Shown here: positions 26,027 through 33,512 of the stretch, piece after piece | Layout of the letters: each line of letters starts with the position of its first letter | Position numbering within the stretch: the first letter of the stretch is position 1 | Notes under the pieces: generated by a model | The model's database searches: none | The model's input: only the letters and a program-made list of their open reading frames with translations | What the model was told of the DNA's origin: nothing | Position numbers and translations under genes: made by a program | Assembly: GCF_000060345.1 (NCBI RefSeq) | Contig: NC_008571.1 | Coordinates: 558,001 to 622,000 of the forward strand | From: Christiangramia forsetii KT0803 | Lineage (GTDB): Bacteria; Bacteroidota; Bacteroidia; Flavobacteriales; Flavobacteriaceae | Reading direction: 5' to 3' | Length of the DNA stretch: 64,000 nucleotides

Positions 26027-26257
26027 ATGGAGCTTCCAAAATTTATATTAGGTGATAATACTGATTTGCCAGAATCAATTTTTGTGATTCATACAGAATT
26101 CCCTCGCTTTATTATTGATCTGAAAGATGATGAGGTAGAGTGGTTAGAAGATTTTGATAAAGATGATGAAAAAGAACTTTCCAGTGAGGCAGAATCTCTG
26201 ATCACCCAGGCAAATGAATTTTACGACCGTGAGGTAAATCGATACGAAGACAATTAA
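26027..26257 (+). CDS. Small acidic conserved-looking protein, 76 aa
   Basis: The product is strongly acidic (clusters DDEVEWLEDFDKDDEKELSSE around residues 35-55), has no signal peptide or membrane segment, and is not a family I can name. Its 10-bp distance from the MATE gene and the direct junction with the PAP2 ATG (stop immediately before the next start) indicate cotranscription and tight translation. A soluble cytoplasmic role is likely; nothing more specific is visible. Confidence 0.65.
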   Translation: MELPKFILGDNTDLPESIFVIHTEFPRFIIDLKDDEVEWLEDFDKDDEKELSSEAESLITQANEFYDREVNRYEDN

Positions 26258-26824
26258 ATGGAGAAATTAGCCGAATTAGACAGAGAACTTTTTTTATTTC
26301 TGAATAATCTTGGTTCAGAACAATGGGACTGGATGTGGATCGCGATTAGTGATAAATGGATGGCGATCCCGCTTTATGCAATTTTACTATATCTGATTTT
26401 TCGAAAATTTGGTTGGAAACCCACTTTAATCACCATGGTGGTGGTTACTTTACTGATAACCACAACAGATCAGCTAGCCAATCTTTTCAAACATGGATTT
26501 GAAAGACCAAGACCTTGCAGGCAGGAAGGAGTTATGGAATATGCCCGTTATGTTGCTGAAAGATGCGGCAGATTTGGTTACTTCTCTGCCCATGCTGCGA
26601 ATTCTACCGGAGTGGCAGTTTTCCTGAGTTTGTTGTTTAAAAAACATTATCCTAAACTATTTGTATTTCTGCTTATTTGGGCAGTAGTTGTTTCTTATAG
26701 TCGAATTTATCTTGGAGTGCATTACCCGGGAGATGTGATAACAGGAATGCTGATAGGTGCCATATTTGGAGTTTTATTCCATTTTCTAAGAAAATTTCTT
26801 ACTGAAAGATTAAAACTTTCCTAA
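26258..26824 (+). CDS. PAP2 family membrane phosphatase
   Basis: A 188-residue integral membrane phosphatase of the PAP2/undecaprenyl pyrophosphatase type with five or six spans. The three catalytic motifs are visible: KHGFERPRP (K-x6-RP, about residue 72), the central YFSAHAANS (SxH type, about 107) and SRIYLGVHYPGD (about 147), containing the essential Arg and His. The likely substrate is a lipid phosphate such as undecaprenyl pyrophosphate or phosphatidic acid. It starts right after the 76-aa gene and is followed 15 bp later by structured repeat copy A. Confidence 0.9.
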   Translation: MEKLAELDRELFLFLNNLGSEQWDWMWIAISDKWMAIPLYAILLYLIFRKFGWKPTLITMVVVTLLITTTDQLANLFKHGFERPRPCRQEGVMEYARYVAERCGRFGYFSAHAANSTGVAVFLSLLFKKHYPKLFVFLLIWAVVVSYSRIYLGVHYPGDVITGMLIGAIFGVLFHFLRKFLTERLKLS

Positions 26825-26838
26825 ACAAATATTCTTTA

Positions 26839-27036
26839 TTACTTTTTTCCATTGATGAAAAAAGTAACCAAAAAAATCTAGGCTTACGAAACTTTATTTA
26901 AATTTATCGTTTACCACCTAAATTTTAGGAACTCGCTACATTTGATTCTGTATGTAGATAAATTCGTTTTGCTCACACAACCTAAAATTTGACGGTTGTT
27001 TCACTTCAAATTTCACAATAAATTTTCGGTAGGCCG
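26839..27036 (+). repeat. Structured dispersed element, copy A
   Basis: A roughly 200-bp element with nested complementary segments. A 5' hairpin TTACTTTTTT / AAAAAAGTAA occupies 26839-26867. An outer stem pairs GGCTTACGAAA (26881) with TTTTCGGTAGGCC near 27024. A middle stem pairs AAATTTATCGT with ACAATAAATTT, and a perfect inner stem pairs AAATTTTAGG (26920-26929) with CCTAAAATTT (26981-26990) around a 51-nt loop. Related copies lie at 35681, 40981 and 42884, all in the same orientation. It fills most of the 390-bp gap between PAP2 and meaB. The remaining 27037-27217 shows nothing I can name. Confidence 0.75.
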
Positions 27037-27217
27037 TTTTAAACAAACCTCAATTATTTAATTTTTAGCAAATATAGGCAAGCTTTAAAAAGTACTAATT
27101 AACCAGAAAGTATAACCTTTTTAAGCCCTTGTTCACGGTTTTTGCCTTATACCAAATACATAAAAAGGCGTTTTATTGTTTTATTGGAAACGGTGTAGTG
27201 TAGAGAAACAAAAAGAT

Positions 27218-28294
27218 CTAAGCCAGGCTTAATAAATGCTTTGCTGCGGCAAAGGCAGTGGTTTTATTATTTTCAATAAGCTGTAATTGTTCTTTTAAGG
27301 CTGTCTTTATTTCAGGAGCATCATAAAACCTGCTTTTGAGGTAATCATTGATAGTTTGGTATAACCAGAATTTATTTTGTTCCAGTCTATTATGCTGAAA
27401 ATGACCATTTTCATCAACCTTAGATTTAAAATCGTTGATCATTTTCCAGATGTCTGATACTCCTTCGTTATAAAGCGCACTACATAATTTCACTTCCGGT
27501 TTCCACTCGCTTTCTTTGGCTGGATAAAGCTGAAGCGCCCTGTTAAATTCAAGCTTGGCTTCCCGGGCTGGGTTTTGATTTTCCCCATCGGCTTTATTGA
27601 TCACAATAGCATCTGCCATCTCCACAATTCCGCGTTTTATTCCCTGCAATTCATCACCGGCTCCGGCAAGTTTTAATAAGAGAAAGAAATCTGTCATGCT
27701 ATGTACGGTGGTTTCACTTTGCCCAACACCAACGGTTTCAATTAGGATTACATCAAATCCGGCAGCTTCGCAGAGAATAATACTTTCCCTGGTTTTTCGG
27801 GCCACACCTCCAAGCGAATCGCCGCTGGGAGAAGGTCTTATAAAAGCTTCTTCTTTGGTTACAAGATTCTCCATCCTGGTTTTGTCTCCAAGAATACTTC
27901 CGTGAGATACAGAACTGCTAGGATCTACAGCAAGAACTGCAACTTTCTTTCCCTGGTCTATAAGATAAGAACCAAAACTTTCAATAAAGGTGCTTTTCCC
28001 TACACCGGGTACGCCTGTAATTCCTATTCTAATTGATTTTTGAGCATGTGGCAATGCACCTTCAATAAGAAATTCAGCTTGTTTTTGATGGGTTTTCTGA
28101 TTACTCTCGATAAGAGTGATCCCTCTTCCCAAGGCCGTTTTATTTCCTTTTAGCAAATCTTGAAGGAGATCTTCTTCAGAAAATTTATTCTTTCTAAAAT
28201 TTCTAATCTTTTTAGCAGATTCGGCGCTAACATTGCCAGAAGCAGGTTTACTTCCAGACTCGCTTAAGGCTGATTTTTGCTGTTCTTTACTCAA
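27218..28294 (-). CDS. meaB: Methylmalonyl-CoA mutase-associated GTPase MeaB
   Basis: A 358-residue G3E P-loop GTPase (MeaB/ArgK) that protects and loads adenosylcobalamin-dependent methylmalonyl-CoA mutase. Motifs are Walker A GITGVPGVGKST (about residues 91-102), AVDPSSSVSHGSILGDKTRM, RPSPSGDSLGGVARKT, VIVETVGVGQSE-like ILIETVGVGQSE, and the base-recognition NKADGEN. The N-terminal about 50 residues are charged and disordered. A cobalamin adenosyltransferase gene lies at 40161, which fits a B12-dependent mutase elsewhere in the genome. No mutase gene is in this window. Confidence 0.93.
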   Translation of the reverse strand: MSKEQQKSALSESGSKPASGNVSAESAKKIRNFRKNKFSEEDLLQDLLKGNKTALGRGITLIESNQKTHQKQAEFLIEGALPHAQKSIRIGITGVPGVGKSTFIESFGSYLIDQGKKVAVLAVDPSSSVSHGSILGDKTRMENLVTKEEAFIRPSPSGDSLGGVARKTRESIILCEAAGFDVILIETVGVGQSETTVHSMTDFFLLLKLAGAGDELQGIKRGIVEMADAIVINKADGENQNPAREAKLEFNRALQLYPAKESEWKPEVKLCSALYNEGVSDIWKMINDFKSKVDENGHFQHNRLEQNKFWLYQTINDYLKSRFYDAPEIKTALKEQLQLIENNKTTAFAAAKHLLSLA

Positions 28295-28315
28295 AATAGG
28301 GCTGAATTTTTATGA

Positions 28316-28323
28316 CAAATTTA
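28316..28323 (-). promoter_or_regulatory. Candidate -7 element of meaB
   Basis: TAAATTTG on the minus strand, 22 bp before the meaB start. It lies in the gap shared with the divergent ohr gene. Confidence 0.5.
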
Positions 28324-28397
28324 TGAATTCGTGTTTCAGGCATCATCAAATGCTTGGTATATTGAAGCAAACTAAATTACTTAAATTATTTTACGCA

Positions 28398-28823
28398 ATG
28401 AAGAATTTATATAAAACTAAAGTAACTACACATGGAGGCCGTAACGGTCACACGCGTAGTGAAGACGGTATTCTAGATATGGAACTCAAAAAACCAGAAG
28501 GTCTTGGAGGTCCGGGTGGAGATTATTCTAACCCCGAGCAATTATTTGCTGCTGGATATTCGGCATGTTATGGAAGTGCTTTAGAAGTGGTCGCTGAAAA
28601 ACACAAAGTAGATCTTGGCGATTATAGTGTAACCGCTACTGTTAAACTTGGAAAAACCGATTCGGGAAACCTTCAGCTTTCAGCAACTCTGGATTCTTAT
28701 ATTCCGGGAGTTGATGTTGAAACCGGTGAAAAGCTGGTAAACGAAGCACACGAGATTTGCCCTTATTCAAGAGCAACTAGGGATAATATAGATGTGACTC
28801 TTAACCTGCTTCTAGACGAATAA
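28398..28823 (+). CDS. ohr: Organic hydroperoxide resistance protein (Ohr/OsmC family)
   Basis: A 141-residue Ohr-type thiol peroxidase reducing organic hydroperoxides. The start ATG 28398 gives the standard N-terminus MKNLYKTKVTTHGGRNGHTR. The two catalytic cysteines are in YSACYGSALE (about residue 59) and HEICPYSRATR (about 121), the Ohr arrangement, and the catalytic Arg is in the first segment (GRNGHTR). An in-frame extension upstream to 28233 overlaps meaB and is not needed. A terminator lies just after it, inside the convergent DUF2911 gene. Confidence 0.92.
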   Translation: MKNLYKTKVTTHGGRNGHTRSEDGILDMELKKPEGLGGPGGDYSNPEQLFAAGYSACYGSALEVVAEKHKVDLGDYSVTATVKLGKTDSGNLQLSATLDSYIPGVDVETGEKLVNEAHEICPYSRATRDNIDVTLNLLLDE

Positions 28824-28835
28824 AAAAGTTTGAAA

Positions 28836-29423
28836 TTATTGAATATAAGAGGTGCCCGCGGGTGCCTCTTTTTGTTTTAAAGGAGTACTTACGCTGGTAT
28901 TATCCCAGGCTAAAACCAGATTCACAAATTCACCATTCTGTTCAAAAAGAATAGTAAATTGTTCCAACCTGGTATCAATTTCTTCTACTGGCCTTTCTAG
29001 AACCAGAGTATCAAATTTAGGATCTCTATATGCCTCTTTATCCAGGTTTATTCCCCATGGATACATTTTAGAATTGAAAATGACTTTCCATGAGTTTTCC
29101 ATAGGGATAGTCCATAAAGAATATTTTCCTGCATTCAGAATACTTCCGTCTACTAGAATATCCTTATTTGTTTCAAAAGTGGTAGCTTCATTTGCTCCTG
29201 TTCTCCAGACTTTATTATAGGGAACAAGTTTTCCGAAGATCGCTCTATCCTTTTTATAAGGTCTGTTATAAAATACTTCTAACTTGAGCCCATCCTGTTC
29301 ATAGGTCACTGTATCTTCAGGACTGTGTGCTTTTGTAGTATATCGAATAATAAAAAATATTATCAACGAAAGAAAAACTATCGCACCGCCAATCTTTAGT
29401 ATAAGGCCAGTATTTCTACTCAT
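28836..29423 (-). CDS. DUF2911 membrane-anchored protein
   Basis: A 195-residue protein with an N-terminal membrane anchor (about residues 7-27) and an extracytoplasmic DUF2911 domain. The domain is recognisable by LEVFYNRPYKKDRAIFGKLVPYNKVWRTGANEATTFE and by YSLWTIPMENSWKVIFN, followed by a beta-rich end. The family's role is unknown. The codons for the C-terminal KEAPAGTS overlap the ohr terminator hairpin, so the two features share DNA. Confidence 0.85.
   Translation of the reverse strand: MSRNTGLILKIGGAIVFLSLIIFFIIRYTTKAHSPEDTVTYEQDGLKLEVFYNRPYKKDRAIFGKLVPYNKVWRTGANEATTFETNKDILVDGSILNAGKYSLWTIPMENSWKVIFNSKMYPWGINLDKEAYRDPKFDTLVLERPVEEIDTRLEQFTILFEQNGEFVNLVLAWDNTSVSTPLKQKEAPAGTSYIQ
28847..28868 (+). 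terminator. ohr terminator inside the DUF2911 coding end
   Basis: AAGAGG and CCTCTT form an outer stem and CCC/GGG an inner stem with small internal loops, followed by TTTTTGTTTT. It lies about 25 bp after the ohr stop and within the last codons of the convergent gene. Confidence 0.65.
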
Positions 29424-29534
29424 GGGTTTTTAAAATAAGCTTTTCAAAAGTTTATCAATAACTAGTTAGTATGCTAATTATTGCTATTAAATGTATGAAT
29501 ATCAAATGAATTTGAAATTTTTTTCGGAATTTTT

Positions 29535-29559
29535 GCAACACGTGACTTTTAGTCTCGTC
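29535..29559 (+). promoter_or_regulatory. Candidate ECF sigma-factor promoter
   Basis: GCAAC at 29535-29539 and CGTC at 29556-29559 are separated by 16 nt and lie 36 bp before the sigma gene start at 29595. ECF promoters commonly have an -35 with AAC and an -10 with CGTC. The layout resembles the stronger pair at 34504-34587, with one base less spacing. It suggests autoregulation. Confidence 0.45.
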
Positions 29560-29594
29560 TTTAAAATGAACTAACCTATTAAAAACCAATTAAA

Positions 29595-30140
29595 TTGATA
29601 CAGCATAAGTTAATAGATGCGTGTAAGCAGAATAGCCGCAGGGCTCAGTTGCAGCTGTACAACAAGTATTGTGACGGGATGTATTATGTGGCATTACGAT
29701 TTATGAGAGATACGATGGAGGCTGAAGATGCCATGCAGGAAGCTTTTATAAAAGCTTTTGAAAAATTACATCAGTTTAACGGAGAGGTCACTTTTGGAGC
29801 CTGGCTTAAACGAATCGTTATTAATAAATGTCTGGACAAGCTGAAGGCAAAAAAGCTGGAACTCGTCGCCATTAACGAGCAAATGTTGGGAACAGTTGAA
29901 GATGAAGAAAACTGGCAGATTGAAGATGGAGTGAGCGTAGAGGAGGTAAAGAAGAAAATAGAAAATCTCCCTGAAAAATATAAATATCCTTTAATGCTAT
30001 ATCTGGTAGAAGGTTATGATCATGAAGAAATTAGTGAAATTTTGAATATCACCCAGGTAGCTTCCAGAACACTGGTGCATAGAGGAAAAAAGAAATTACA
30101 GGACGAACTTAAAACATTGAGCAATGGGACAGGATATTAG
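29595..30140 (+). CDS. ECF-type RNA polymerase sigma factor
   Basis: A 181-residue sigma-70 family ECF factor. Region 2 (about residues 22-90) contains YNKYCDGMYYVALRFMRDTMEAEDAMQEAFIKAFEKL. Region 4 (about 110-170) contains LPEKYKYPLMLYLVEGYDHEEISEILNITQVASRTLVHRGKKKL. It begins with TTG; no better start is seen. The end overlaps the next gene by 17 bp. This is the first gene of a three-gene unit with a membrane-anchored presumed anti-sigma and an exported DUF4097-like protein, a layout frequent in Bacteroidota stress operons. Confidence 0.92.
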   Translation: MIQHKLIDACKQNSRRAQLQLYNKYCDGMYYVALRFMRDTMEAEDAMQEAFIKAFEKLHQFNGEVTFGAWLKRIVINKCLDKLKAKKLELVAINEQMLGTVEDEENWQIEDGVSVEEVKKKIENLPEKYKYPLMLYLVEGYDHEEISEILNITQVASRTLVHRGKKKLQDELKTLSNGTGY

Positions 30141-30735
30141 AGAGATGTTTCGAAACGAGGAGCAGTTGGAGAATGAAAAGCTTAGAAAAGGCCATCAAAA
30201 CAGGTTTGAGGCCAGGCTTGAAAAAGAGCTTCCGGTTAAGAAAAAGAATAGTTACAGACATTTCTTTCAGATTGCAGCCATGTTGGTGGTAGCTTTAGGG
30301 ATAGGTGCTTTTTTCTTTTTCAATAATGGAAAGGATCCTATACAGAATGATAATCAGATTGTCGAAACTCCGGCTGAAGAGCCTGTAAATGATGAAAAAG
30401 TTGAAAACACCAACTACAGGTTAAGTGATGTTTCTCCTGAATTTAAAAAGATAGAAGATTATTATATGGCGAGTGTACATATTCAGCTGGCCAAACTGGA
30501 TATGACTCCGGATAACAAAGAACTTATAGATGCATTTATGAAGAAGCTGGAAACCCTGAGTGAAGAATATATAGCATTAAATGCTGAAATTCAGGAAACC
30601 GGTTTAAATGAGGAAACCGTTGAGGCGATGATCGCGAACTTACAGCTAAGACTGGATCTCCTTAAAAAATTAAAAACAAAGTTGAACGAAATCAAACAAT
30701 CAAAAGACAACAGATATGAGAACTATCAAGCTTAA
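30124..30735 (+). CDS. Presumed anti-sigma factor, single membrane span
   Basis: A 203-residue protein with a charged cytoplasmic N-terminus (about 1-48), one membrane span (about 50-72, IAAMLVVALGIGAFFFF) and an extracytoplasmic helical domain (about 100-203). It lacks a visible zinc-binding HxxxCxxC motif. The role is inferred from position: it overlaps the sigma gene by 17 bp and the next gene by 20 bp, so the three are translationally coupled. The size and topology fit a membrane-held anti-sigma that releases its partner on an envelope signal. Confidence 0.7.
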   Translation: MGQDIREMFRNEEQLENEKLRKGHQNRFEARLEKELPVKKKNSYRHFFQIAAMLVVALGIGAFFFFNNGKDPIQNDNQIVETPAEEPVNDEKVENTNYRLSDVSPEFKKIEDYYMASVHIQLAKLDMTPDNKELIDAFMKKLETLSEEYIALNAEIQETGLNEETVEAMIANLQLRLDLLKKLKTKLNEIKQSKDNRYENYQA

Positions 30736-32119
30736 ATACGTGATACTGTCACTGCTTTTTATCACTGTGGGAAGTTTTGCTCAAACAAAAAAACTGAGCA
30801 AAAACTATAAGACTTCTCAAGATGTTAATGTAGAACTTGACTCCCGTCACACCAATATCATCATCGAAAACTGGGACAGGAACGAGGTGCAAATTGAAGC
30901 CTATCTTGAAGGAGATACCGGTGACAGGGAAATGACTGAAAAATTGCTGAATTCCTGGAAACTGGAAACTTCTGACTCTAATGGAAGAGTGAAGATCAAA
31001 TCTGGCGGCGGTTCCAATTGGACTATGGATATGGGAGAGATAGATTTAGCGATGTCTCATTTACAACCCGCATTAGAAGAATTACCGGATATGCTTGGTC
31101 CTTTAATGGAAAATCTGGTGGGTCCTATCCTGACTAATATTGCTGAAAATCCGCTTCCCCCCGGATTTGCTGAAGATATGAAAGGAATGAAATTCGATTA
31201 TGACGCTTACAAAAAGGATGGTGATAAATACCTGGAGAAATGGGAAGCAGATTTCGAGAAGAAATTCGGGAAGGAATATGAAGTCAAAATGGAAAAGTGG
31301 GCTAAAGAGGTGGAAAAGAATTCTGAAAAATGGGAAAAGGAGTATGAAGTTAAAATGGAAGCCTGGGGCAAGGATTTTGAAAAAGATATGGAAGCCTGGG
31401 GTGAAGACTTCGGAAAGAAGATGGAAGCCTGGGGAGAACAATTCGGGAAACAATTTGAAGCCCAGATGGAAAATGGAGGAAATCGGGTCTTTATCATGGA
31501 AGATGGAAAAGGAGTGAAATCCAAAAGGACCATTAAACTTAAAATTCCAAAGGATGCGAAACTGGAACTTAACGTTCGTCACGGAGAACTGAAACTTGGA
31601 AGTACTATAAAAAACCTGAAGGCCGATCTGTCACACAGTCGGCTTTCAGCTAATCGAATTTCAGGAAAGAATACCAATGTGAAAGCATCGTACACCCCGG
31701 TAAAGGTCGCCTACTGGGACTACGGGGTACTTTCTACCGAATTTGTAAAGAATTGCAGCATAGACAAGGCCGTGAGCATCAAGTTAAATTCCAATTCCAG
31801 TGATGTGGTGATCAATGAACTTCAGAAAACCGGGGTTTTAACCGGTTCTTTTGGGAAATTGGATATTAATAAGCTGGGTTCTGAATTTGAAACCTTAAAT
31901 ATCAGCCTGGAAAATAGCGATCTTGAATTGAATATTCCAGATGCAGCCTTTAATTTTTCTTTCAACGGGATGCAAAGTTCTATTAAACATCCTTCAGGCT
32001 TAAAGTTGAAATCAACAAAATCTTATGATAATGAGATCTTAAACGGTTTTAATAAATCAAGAGATGGGAATTCCAACATTACGATTAAAGCAAATTTTAG
32101 CGATGTATTGATAAATTAA
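30716..32119 (+). CDS. Exported DUF4097-like protein with a Trp/charged repeat insert
   Basis: A signal peptide (about 1-21, ending GSFAQ) is followed by a beta-helical adhesin-like domain of the DUF4097 type in two parts (about 22-90 and 260-467, rich in Asn, Ser and Gly strands). Between them (about 160-250) lies a highly charged helical insert with an imperfect repeat around EKWEKEYEVKMEAWGKDFEKD, about 11 residues per unit, with Trp recurring. The insert may be a long amphipathic helix or coiled coil in the periplasm. It is the last gene of the sigma unit and a likely stress output or sensor of the envelope state. Confidence 0.75.
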   Translation: MRTIKLKYVILSLLFITVGSFAQTKKLSKNYKTSQDVNVELDSRHTNIIIENWDRNEVQIEAYLEGDTGDREMTEKLLNSWKLETSDSNGRVKIKSGGGSNWTMDMGEIDLAMSHLQPALEELPDMLGPLMENLVGPILTNIAENPLPPGFAEDMKGMKFDYDAYKKDGDKYLEKWEADFEKKFGKEYEVKMEKWAKEVEKNSEKWEKEYEVKMEAWGKDFEKDMEAWGEDFGKKMEAWGEQFGKQFEAQMENGGNRVFIMEDGKGVKSKRTIKLKIPKDAKLELNVRHGELKLGSTIKNLKADLSHSRLSANRISGKNTNVKASYTPVKVAYWDYGVLSTEFVKNCSIDKAVSIKLNSNSSDVVINELQKTGVLTGSFGKLDINKLGSEFETLNISLENSDLELNIPDAAFNFSFNGMQSSIKHPSGLKLKSTKSYDNEILNGFNKSRDGNSNITIKANFSDVLIN

Positions 32120-32130
32120 AACCTAGCCAT

Positions 32131-32138
32131 TACATTTG
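32131..32138 (+). promoter_or_regulatory. Candidate -7 element of the M23 peptidase gene
   Basis: TACATTTG fits TAnnTTTG and lies 21 bp before the ATG at 32159, just after the stop of the DUF4097-like gene. Confidence 0.45.
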
Positions 32139-32158
32139 GCTTCCCAAAGCCGAATGAT

Positions 32159-32836
32159 ATGCAAAGTTTTTCTGATTTTTTAAATGAATTGACCTCTGGT
32201 TTTACTCCGGTTATAGGAGGGGAGTATAAACAAGAGGATTTCGCATATATAGATCTTTCTGAAAATAATCGGGATCTTCTAAAATTAGAGGTGGCTTCTT
32301 CGGAAGCATTTTCCATTTTTATTTCTGAATTCCTTAAGAACCGGGATAAGAAAGCCGCTTATGGCGGTTATAATGAACTAAGAACTTTATATAACCGAAG
32401 TCAGCTTTTCAATAATACCGAAGCCAACCGCAATATCCATATTGGTCTTGACGTCTGGGTCCCAGCTTTTTCTGATATTGTGAGTCCGTTAGATGGGAAA
32501 ATCCATAGTTTTAAAGACAATGATAATTTTGGAGATTATGGCCCGACTATTATTCTGGAGCATGTGATAGATCAAAGAAAATTCTATACACTTTACGGTC
32601 ATCTTTCCCGAAAATCACTGGATAATCTACAAGTAGGGGCAGAGATAAAGGCCGGAGACAAGATCGCTGAATTAGGTGATTTTGATGAAAATGGGGATTA
32701 TGCACCACATTTACATTTTCAGATAATGGAAAATATGCAGGACAAAATTGGTGATTACCCGGGGGTAGTTAAAAAAGAGGATCTGGACATGTTTCTAAAA
32801 AACTGCCCGGACCCTAGTTTGTTGTTGAAAATATAG
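32159..32836 (+). CDS. M23/LytM family metallopeptidase
   Basis: A 225-residue peptidase of the LytM type that cleaves peptidoglycan cross-bridges. Zinc-site residues are visible in the HxxxD motif NIHIGLDVWV (about residue 98) and the HxH motif APHLHFQIM (about 182), with the catalytic-core TLYGHLS between them (about 143). There is no obvious signal peptide, which is unusual for a wall enzyme. It may be exported in another way, or act on a cytoplasmic substrate. Downstream starts the repeat-rich segment 32845-33469. Confidence 0.85.
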   Translation: MQSFSDFLNELTSGFTPVIGGEYKQEDFAYIDLSENNRDLLKLEVASSEAFSIFISEFLKNRDKKAAYGGYNELRTLYNRSQLFNNTEANRNIHIGLDVWVPAFSDIVSPLDGKIHSFKDNDNFGDYGPTIILEHVIDQRKFYTLYGHLSRKSLDNLQVGAEIKAGDKIAELGDFDENGDYAPHLHFQIMENMQDKIGDYPGVVKKEDLDMFLKNCPDPSLLLKI

Positions 32837-32844
32837 GAGCTTCT

Positions 32845-32935
32845 ATGAGATTTCTCCCTTTGGTCGAAATGACCTTTTAATTCTGAATTTAATTTGTGCG
32901 TCATTTCGATACGCAGCGTAGCGAAGTGAGAAATC
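32845..32935. repeat. Palindromic dispersed repeat R1
   Basis: About 91 bp. The left arm AGATTTCTCCC...CGAAATGAC and right arm GTCATTTCGA...GAGAAATCTC are largely complementary and flank a T-rich centre. Near-identical copies occur at 32987 and 33380, with rearranged or shorter relatives at 41306, 41433 and 46517. It begins 8 bp after the M23 gene. Confidence 0.85.
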
Positions 32936-32986
32936 TCAACAGTATGGTATTTAGTCGAAGGTTTTCGAATTTAAACTTTTGGAATT

Positions 32987-33077
32987 AGATTTCTCCCTAT
33001 GATCGAAATGACCTTTTTGATTCTCAATTTTATTTGTGCGTCATTTCGATACGCAGCGTAGCGAAGTGAGAAATCTC
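32987..33077. repeat. Palindromic dispersed repeat R2 (borders the GIY-YIG gene on its 3' side)
   Basis: Same unit as R1 with a few substitutions (T-rich centre slightly different). Its right end, AGAAATCTC, is only 2 bp from the stop codon of the GIY-YIG gene on the minus strand. Confidence 0.85.
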
Positions 33078-33079
33078 TT

Positions 33080-33376
33080 TCATAAAATATCATTCTCTAA
33101 AAACTGCCAATTGGAGTTGAATTCTTGAATTAGTTTGTTCTTTTTCTCCCTTCTCCACTTTTTAATAACTTTTTCTCGAAGTATCGCGTCATTCGGATCA
33201 TTATACTTTTCGAAATAGACCAAATGATAACAATTGTATTTGCCAGCGAATGATTCTTTCTTCATTTTACTATCCTGGTAATGCTGGTTTAATCTTATTC
33301 CAAGATCATTGGTTACTCCAACATAGAGAACGGTCTTCTTGTGATTTGTAGTTATATAAACAAAATACTCTTTCAT
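33080..33376 (-). CDS. GIY-YIG domain endonuclease, 98 aa, between two palindromic repeats
   Basis: The start at 33376 gives MKEYFVYITTNHKKTVLYVGVTNDL, a GIY-YIG nuclease core with YVYI/YIG-type residues (YFVYIT, VLYVGVT), the catalytic Arg in LGIRLNQH (about 33) and the Glu in DPNDAILREKVIKKWRREKK (about 68). It belongs to the small single-domain group (URI/UPF0213-like). The gene fits almost exactly between repeats R2 and R3, leaving 2-3 bp on each side. Its AGGGAG ribosome-binding sequence comes from R3. An in-frame extension to 33436 would be coded by the repeat. It could be a repeat-mobilising enzyme, but function is inference. Confidence 0.85.
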   Translation of the reverse strand: MKEYFVYITTNHKKTVLYVGVTNDLGIRLNQHYQDSKMKKESFAGKYNCYHLVYFEKYNDPNDAILREKVIKKWRREKKNKLIQEFNSNWQFLENDIL

Positions 33377-33379
33377 TAC

Positions 33380-33469
33380 AGATTTCTCCCTATGGTCGAA
33401 ATGACCTTTTAATTCTGAATTTAATTTGTGCGTCATTTCGATACGTAGCGTAGCGAAGTGAGAAATCTC
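33380..33469. repeat. Palindromic dispersed repeat R3 (borders the GIY-YIG gene on its 5' side)
   Basis: Same orientation and nearly the same sequence as R1. Three bp separate it from the GIY-YIG start codon, so the promoter and ribosome-binding site of that gene must lie in the repeat. Confidence 0.85.
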
Positions 33470-33512
33470 TTCCGGAAACTTATAAAGATTTTCTAGAACT
33501 CACTATGAGAAT

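Noticed and set aside
28233-28397. Longer Ohr protein starting upstream
   Set aside because: The extra 55 residues overlap meaB on the other strand and the meaB promoter; the standard Ohr N-terminus begins at 28398.
31103-31582. Long open frames opposite and out of phase with the DUF4097-like gene
   Set aside because: They are by-products of the low-complexity charged repeat in the real gene; their products are Phe/Pro/Ser-rich with no known pattern.
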